From Parcubacteria group bacterium CG11_big_fil_rev_8_21_14_0_20_39_22 (GTDB lineage: Bacteria; Patescibacteriota; Minisyncoccia; Phycocordibacterales; GCA-002787175), in assembly GCA_002787175.1 (NCBI GenBank), contig PCWC01000027.1, positions 1 to 10,014 on the forward strand: a stretch of 10,014 nucleotides of DNA, given 5' to 3'. This document shows, one piece after another, positions 8,148 through 10,014 of the stretch; position 1 is the stretch's first letter; each line of letters begins with the position of its first letter. The notes beneath the pieces are model-generated. The model saw nothing but the letters and a program-made list of their open reading frames with translations, had not been told where the DNA came from and did not search any database. A program made the translations under genes and the position numbers.

Positions 8148-8867
8148 TTATCGGTTATTAAACACAAACAAACGTTCGTGTCTTTGATTTTGTTTTGTTA
8201 TTTTCTCCACTTGATCAAAAAATAACTTACACATCTGAGAATCATATACTTTCATGGAACAAAACTTCTCGTTGATGCCATCGACTTTTGTCTGAGCAAA
8301 AAGATGTAATCTAAATTTGTTAGGATTTGTAATCCGGCTATAAGGTATGTCGTCAACAAAAAACCGACTACATAATGTCCCCGGCAACGATTTAACCGCC
8401 TCACGAACAATCCGGTGATCGTAGTGCTGTTTTCTACCAGATGGAAATGGCGCCACTATGTTCTCTACTTTATATCTCTTAATCGAGTCATGGATTATTG
8501 TCCTAACTTGTTTAACTAATTTTGTTTCCAATTTTTTATTAGGTTGAAAATACACTTCTCCATTTCTCAATAAGCAATCCTTGAGATCAGAAAACAGTAA
8601 CGTGAGACCAAACGATTTCGCAAATTTTTCATCTTCAGTCTTCCGTATGTGTGTTATTGTTGTCTCATCTATATTTCGTCTATATCGGCGACCCTTTTTC
8701 TTAATTGGATCAATCCAATTTGATTGGCCAAACACGGTAAGCAAATAATAAGGTCGGGGTAGAATTTCTTTCCTCATTAAAAAACATGATGATATCACCA
8801 TATCATCGCTATGAGGCTGAATAAAAATAGTACCTCTTGGTGTTGCGTGTGAAATATTATTTTCCAT
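8148..8867 (-). CDS. PIG-L/LmbE-like deacetylase
   Basis: This is a 239-residue member of the PIG-L family, Zn-dependent enzymes that remove the acetyl group from GlcNAc-containing lipids or small molecules. The metal-binding motif is IQPHSDDM with His19, Asp21 (general base) and Asp22; most members read PHPDDE, so Ser and Met are substitutions here. The second motif QHYDH supplies His148 and His151. By comparison with MshB, the zinc ligands would be His19, Asp22 and His151. THIRKTEDEKFAKSFGL matches the conserved helix between them. Two starts are possible. The ATG at 8876 adds three residues. The ATG at 8867 gives a GAAAATT-ATG context much like the methyltransferase/GT2-GT4 junction, so it is preferred. 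Either way the 5' end overlaps the HD gene. Deacetylation of a sugar in the operon's glycan is inferred. Confidence 0.86.
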   Translation of the reverse strand: MENNISHATPRGTIFIQPHSDDMVISSCFLMRKEILPRPYYLLTVFGQSNWIDPIKKKGRRYRRNIDETTITHIRKTEDEKFAKSFGLTLLFSDLKDCLLRNGEVYFQPNKKLETKLVKQVRTIIHDSIKRYKVENIVAPFPSGRKQHYDHRIVREAVKSLPGTLCSRFFVDDIPYSRITNPNKFRLHLFAQTKVDGINEKFCSMKVYDSQMCKLFFDQVEKITKQNQRHERLFVFNNR

Positions 8868-9396
8868 AATTTTCATCTACCATTTCTTTATAATCCTTAA
8901 AAATCTGCAGTTCTTTTAAATCGTTTTGGCATTCATCTATAAAGAATTTATGTTTCCACATTACTTCTTGTTTTTTCTGCTTATTTGAAATCAGCATGTA
9001 ATATGGTAAATTAGCTATTTGGTCTGTTAATTTAATGATGATCGCATCGTAACCCGCTTGTTTAATATTGAAAACCAATTTCCGCCAACGTTCTTTGTAG
9101 TCTTTGATGTTTTCGTCAAAGGTGCAGGCTAAAACAAGTCTTGCCACCTTTTCTCCAAATTCTTTTTCAATTTCCTCTGGATTACAATTGGTGTCCTCAA
9201 GCAAATCATGAAGAAAACCAGCAATAACCACATCCTTTTCTTGCTTGAGTTCCATTAACTTAAATCCTACTCTTAAACTATGCAGGATGAGCGGTTTTTC
9301 GTTGTAGCAATGTTCTTCAATTTTATCAACCATAAAAACGATGGCTCGTTCAATTTGTTTCTGGATGTCCGGCGTATATGTAATTTCTTTTGTCAG
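8857..9396 (-). CDS. Small RelA/SpoT-type HD phosphohydrolase, probable CTG start
   Basis: This is a single-domain HD protein like the stand-alone (p)ppGpp hydrolases (HD_4/MESH1 group). Counting from a CTG at 9396 it has 179 residues. The metal and catalytic set is complete: His39 (LILHSLRV), His63-Asp64 and Glu67-Asp68 (LHDLLEDT), then Asp125 and Asn129 (KLTDQIANL). No synthetase domain follows. The first in-frame ATG is at 9333 and would give 158 residues, but it cuts into the first helix of the fold and leaves a 68-nt gap in an operon otherwise packed to 5 nt or less. The upstream frame is open back to a TGA at 9415-9417 and reads as plausible protein (about IQKQIERAIVFM before the ATG). 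The CTG is placed by the junction motif described separately. Hydrolysis of an alarmone or related nucleotide is inferred from the family. Confidence 0.82.
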   Translation of the reverse strand: MTKEITYTPDIQKQIERAIVFMVDKIEEHCYNEKPLILHSLRVGFKLMELKQEKDVVIAGFLHDLLEDTNCNPEEIEKEFGEKVARLVLACTFDENIKDYKERWRKLVFNIKQAGYDAIIIKLTDQIANLPYYMLISNKQKKQEVMWKHKFFIDECQNDLKELQIFKDYKEMVDENYGK

Positions 9397-9404
9397 AAGA
9401 TTTA
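9394..9404 (-). promoter_or_regulatory. Stop-start junction suggesting CTG initiation of the HD gene
   Basis: On the minus strand this reads TAA-ATCTT-CTG: the stop of the XRE gene, five bases, then an in-frame CTG for the HD gene. Four other junctions in the operon have the same layout: TAA-ATCT-ATG (7200-7193), TAA-ATTT-ATG (5825-5816), TAA-ATTC-ATG (1948-1939) and TAA-AATTT-ATG (8150-8140). No Shine-Dalgarno is present at any of them. Initiation here is inferred from this likeness and from the open frame upstream of the ATG at 9333. Confidence 0.5.
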
Positions 9405-9608
9405 TTTCAACAACTCACCGACCGAAACCCCAAGAGCCTTCGCTAATTTGGTAATGGTTGAAAGTGTTGGATTTTTCTTTCCACTCTCAACATTACTTAT
9501 ATATGAACGGTCAACGCCTAGTTTTCGGCAAATATCACCTTGCGACATACCTTTTTCAAGGCGTAGCTTTTTCATATTGTTTCCGAGTTTCTTTGCTGAA
9601 TTATCCAC
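9402..9608 (-). CDS. XRE-family (Cro/CI-like) transcriptional regulator
   Basis: This is a 68-residue protein that is essentially one helix-turn-helix domain. Helices 2 and 3 are in MSQGDICRKLGV-DRSYISNVESG (21-43), with the recognition helix at about 33-41, followed by the family's KKNPTLSTITKLAKALGVSVGELL. There is no extra sensor or dimerisation domain. The start is the GTG at 9608. It keeps the first helix (AKKLGNNMKKLRLEKG) intact, whereas the ATG at residue 12 would remove half of it. An ATG at 9610 is out of frame and soon stops. It is the first gene of the operon and its promoter contains inverted repeats, so autoregulation of the whole glycan operon is likely but inferred. Its stop lies 5 nt before the probable CTG start of the HD gene. 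Confidence 0.92.
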   Translation of the reverse strand: MDNSAKKLGNNMKKLRLEKGMSQGDICRKLGVDRSYISNVESGKKNPTLSTITKLAKALGVSVGELLK

Positions 9609-9643
9609 ATTCAGAGTATAACTCTAATTGTCTTTTGTAACAA
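9608..9643 (-). promoter_or_regulatory. Operon promoter, predicted leaderless start at the XRE gene
   Basis: On the minus strand there is a -35 box TTGTTA (9643-9638), a spacer of exactly 17 bp, and a -10 box TATACT (9620-9615). Counting the last -10 base as -7 puts +1 at 9608, the G of the GTG start codon, so the message would have no 5' leader. The boxes are close to the sigma70 consensus (TTGACA, TATAAT). No other promoter is evident among the ten packed genes, so this probably drives all of them. Confidence 0.72.
9613..9625. promoter_or_regulatory. Inverted repeat over the operon -10 box, candidate XRE operator
   Basis: AGAGT-ATA-ACTCT is a perfect 5-bp inverted repeat with a 3-bp centre, lying across the -10 box (9615-9620) of the operon promoter. 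XRE regulators bind such short palindromes as dimers, so the product of the adjacent gene could repress its own promoter here. The site is visible in the sequence; the binding protein is inferred. Confidence 0.45.
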
Positions 9644-9664
9644 TAATGTTATATAATACAAGTA
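9628..9664 (+). promoter_or_regulatory. Divergent promoter pointing right
   Basis: There is a perfect -10 box TATAAT at 9652-9657 and a fair -35 box TTGTCT at 9628-9633, spaced by 18 bp, giving +1 near 9664. The -35 box of the operon promoter (9638-9643) lies inside this spacer, so the two promoters overlap and RNA polymerase could hardly hold both at once. It would drive the GC-rich region to the right, where no convincing gene is found. Confidence 0.5.
9638..9651. repeat. Inverted repeat between the divergent promoters
   Basis: TAACA-ATAA-TGTTA is a perfect 5-bp inverted repeat with a 4-bp centre. It spans the -35 box of the leftward promoter and abuts the -10 box of the rightward one. A protein bound here would affect both promoters. 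It could be a second operator, but AT-rich DNA makes chance palindromes common, so the weight is low. Confidence 0.35.
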
Positions 9665-9914
9665 GCCATCGCCCATACCTTTTCAAAAAAATCCCGCGCA
9701 AAACAAAAAAGAATGGAAAAGCGATGGGGCGAGGGCGGAACGCCGAGGTAATCCGAGGCGTGGCGGAATTGTTAGAGTTAGCACAGAATCGGAGCGTAGG
9801 ATTAGGTTTAGAGCCACCATACACGCGGAGCGTGCGAAGTCAGTCCGGTTCTTGTTCAAAATAGGTTCGAGCTTGGTACAATAAATACACCAATACAGAA
9901 CTCAAAGGTTTTTT
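9664..9914 (+). ncRNA. Candidate structured RNA, family not recognised
   Basis: A transcript from the TATAAT promoter would begin near 9664. Two bases later CCATCGC (9666-9672) pairs perfectly with GCGATGG (9721-9727), closing a 5' stem around an A-rich loop. Next comes ACGCC-GA-GG-TAAT-CC-GA-GGCGT (9740-9761), a hairpin with facing GA/GA steps that could form tandem sheared G-A pairs. It competes with GGCG-GAA-CGCC (9734-9744). The loop side TAATCC (9749-9754) complements GGATTA (9799-9804), allowing a pseudoknot or a switch. CACGC-GGA-GCGTG is at 9822-9834. A weak 3' stem, GGTTCT with AGAACT (9847-9852 and 9897-9902, one G-U pair), lies just before T6 at 9909-9914, so the end is a guess. 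I checked for tRNA, tmRNA, SRP and RNase P signatures and found no match. Expression is inferred. Confidence 0.35.
9852..9889 (+). promoter_or_regulatory. Possible extended -10 promoter pointing right
   Basis: There is a TGG-TACAAT (9874-9882) with the TGn extension upstream of the -10 box, and TTGTTC 19 bp before it (9852-9857), giving +1 near 9889. The spacer is long and the -35 is only fair. It could serve a gene beyond the right edge, or be a chance match inside the candidate RNA. Confidence 0.22.
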
Positions 9915-9925
9915 CAAGGCCAAAA

Positions 9926-9952
9926 GGTGGGACGCGCGAAGCGCATCCCACT
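9926..9952. repeat. GC-rich hairpin with CACTGATTT trailer, copy 1
   Basis: GTGGGA-C-GCGC-GAA-GCGC-A-TCCCAC is an inverted repeat of ten pairs with a single C/A mismatch and a GAA loop; an outer G-U pair extends it to 9926 and 9952 in RNA. It runs into CACTGATTT (9949-9957). The bases after the stem are not a T-run, so it is not a standard rightward terminator. Confidence 0.65.
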
Positions 9953-9991
9953 GATTTCCCCCCATTTTTCCAAACGAATTCAGAATTTTTG

Positions 9992-10005
9992 GCGCGCTGG
10001 CGCGC
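9992..10005. repeat. GC-rich hairpin with CACTGATTT trailer, copy 2
   Basis: GCGCGC-TG-GCGCGC is a perfect inverted repeat, probably folding with a 4-nt loop. It runs into CACTGATTT (10005-10013), the same 9-mer that follows the other hairpin 56 bp to the left. The window ends in TTTT, so a rightward terminator remains possible if the T-run continues past the edge. Confidence 0.6.
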
Positions 10006-10014
10006 ACTGATTTT

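Larger units (their letters stand above)
9609..10014. other. Intergenic region of about 400 bp without a supported protein gene
   Basis: This stretch holds two overlapping divergent promoters, a GC-rich island (37 of 60 bases G+C at 9721-9780 and 33 of 60 at 9781-9840, against clearly AT-rich coding DNA), a possible second rightward promoter, and two GC-rich hairpins near the right edge. Open frames of 60-78 codons cross it on both strands, but they run through the promoters and stems and show no recognisable protein family. Short motifs recur in the island: GGCGGAA at 9734 and 9762, CGGAGCGT at 9790 and 9826, and CGAGG three times between 9730 and 9758. Confidence 0.7.

Noticed and set aside
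9402..9608. The XRE gene and HD gene as a toxin-antitoxin pair.
   Set aside because: The HD protein has a full RelA/SpoT-type hydrolase site and no known toxin motif, and the pair is continuous with the glycan operon.
9624..9824. Leftward open frame of 66 codons in the same island.
   Set aside because: It overlaps both promoters and is the complement of the structured region; no domain is recognisable.
9628..9864. Rightward open frame of 78 codons from a TTG, with an internal ATG at 9724.
   Set aside because: The TTG lies in the -35 region of the divergent promoter, the frame crosses the stems of the GC-rich island, and the product resembles no protein family I know.
9757..9880. tRNA-like pieces: a GTGGCGGAATTG stretch like a tRNA-Leu 5' part and GGTTCGAG like a T-loop.
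   Set aside because: No T-stem forms around GTTCGAG, no anticodon arm lies between, and no acceptor stem pairs the ends.
9909..9914. T6 tract as an intrinsic terminator.
   Set aside because: The only stem before it is short, contains a G-U pair and is separated by several bases, so it is used only as a tentative 3' boundary.

Overview
The window holds one tightly packed operon of ten genes, all on the minus strand, reading from about 9608 leftwards and off the left edge. To its right lies an intergenic region of about 400 bp. The coding DNA is AT-rich and spacers are 2-5 nt or the genes overlap. None of the starts I examined has a convincing Shine-Dalgarno sequence. TGA is used as a normal stop at two genes, so this is not a TGA-recoded lineage. 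These traits and the hybrid proteins suggest an uncultivated bacterium, possibly of the Patescibacteria/CPR type. That assignment is an inference and no taxonomic marker is present.

The operon, in transcription order, is: an XRE-family regulator (9402-9608); a RelA/SpoT-type HD phosphohydrolase whose start is probably a CTG (8857-9396); a PIG-L/LmbE-like deacetylase (8148-8867); a GT2 glycosyltransferase (7198-8142); a low-molecular-weight protein tyrosine phosphatase fused to a second GT2 (5823-7193); a THUMP-type RNA methyltransferase (4778-5818); a GT2-GT4 double glycosyltransferase (2824-4791); an aldo/keto reductase (1946-2827); a GNAT/BioF2-like acyltransferase (991-1941); and an NAD-dependent sugar epimerase/dehydratase cut by the left edge (1-988). 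Four glycosyltransferase domains with sugar-modifying enzymes point to synthesis of a cell-surface glycan. The epimerase and reductase would make or alter sugar precursors, the glycosyltransferases would join them, and the deacetylase and acyltransferase would decorate them. The phosphatase domain, HD enzyme and XRE protein look like the control layer.

The 9609-10014 region has a clear sigma70-type promoter for the operon, with +1 predicted on the GTG start codon of the XRE gene (a leaderless message). An inverted repeat covers its -10 box. An overlapping divergent promoter points right, into a GC-rich island (about 58% G+C at 9721-9840) with several stems. This may be a structured RNA of about 250 nt. 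Two GC-rich hairpins further right are each followed by the same CACTGATTT trailer.

The observations most worth following are the phosphatase-GT2 fusion, the near-identical stop-start junctions (TAA, 4-5 nt of A/T-rich sequence, then the start codon) that argue for CTG initiation of the HD gene, and the candidate RNA.
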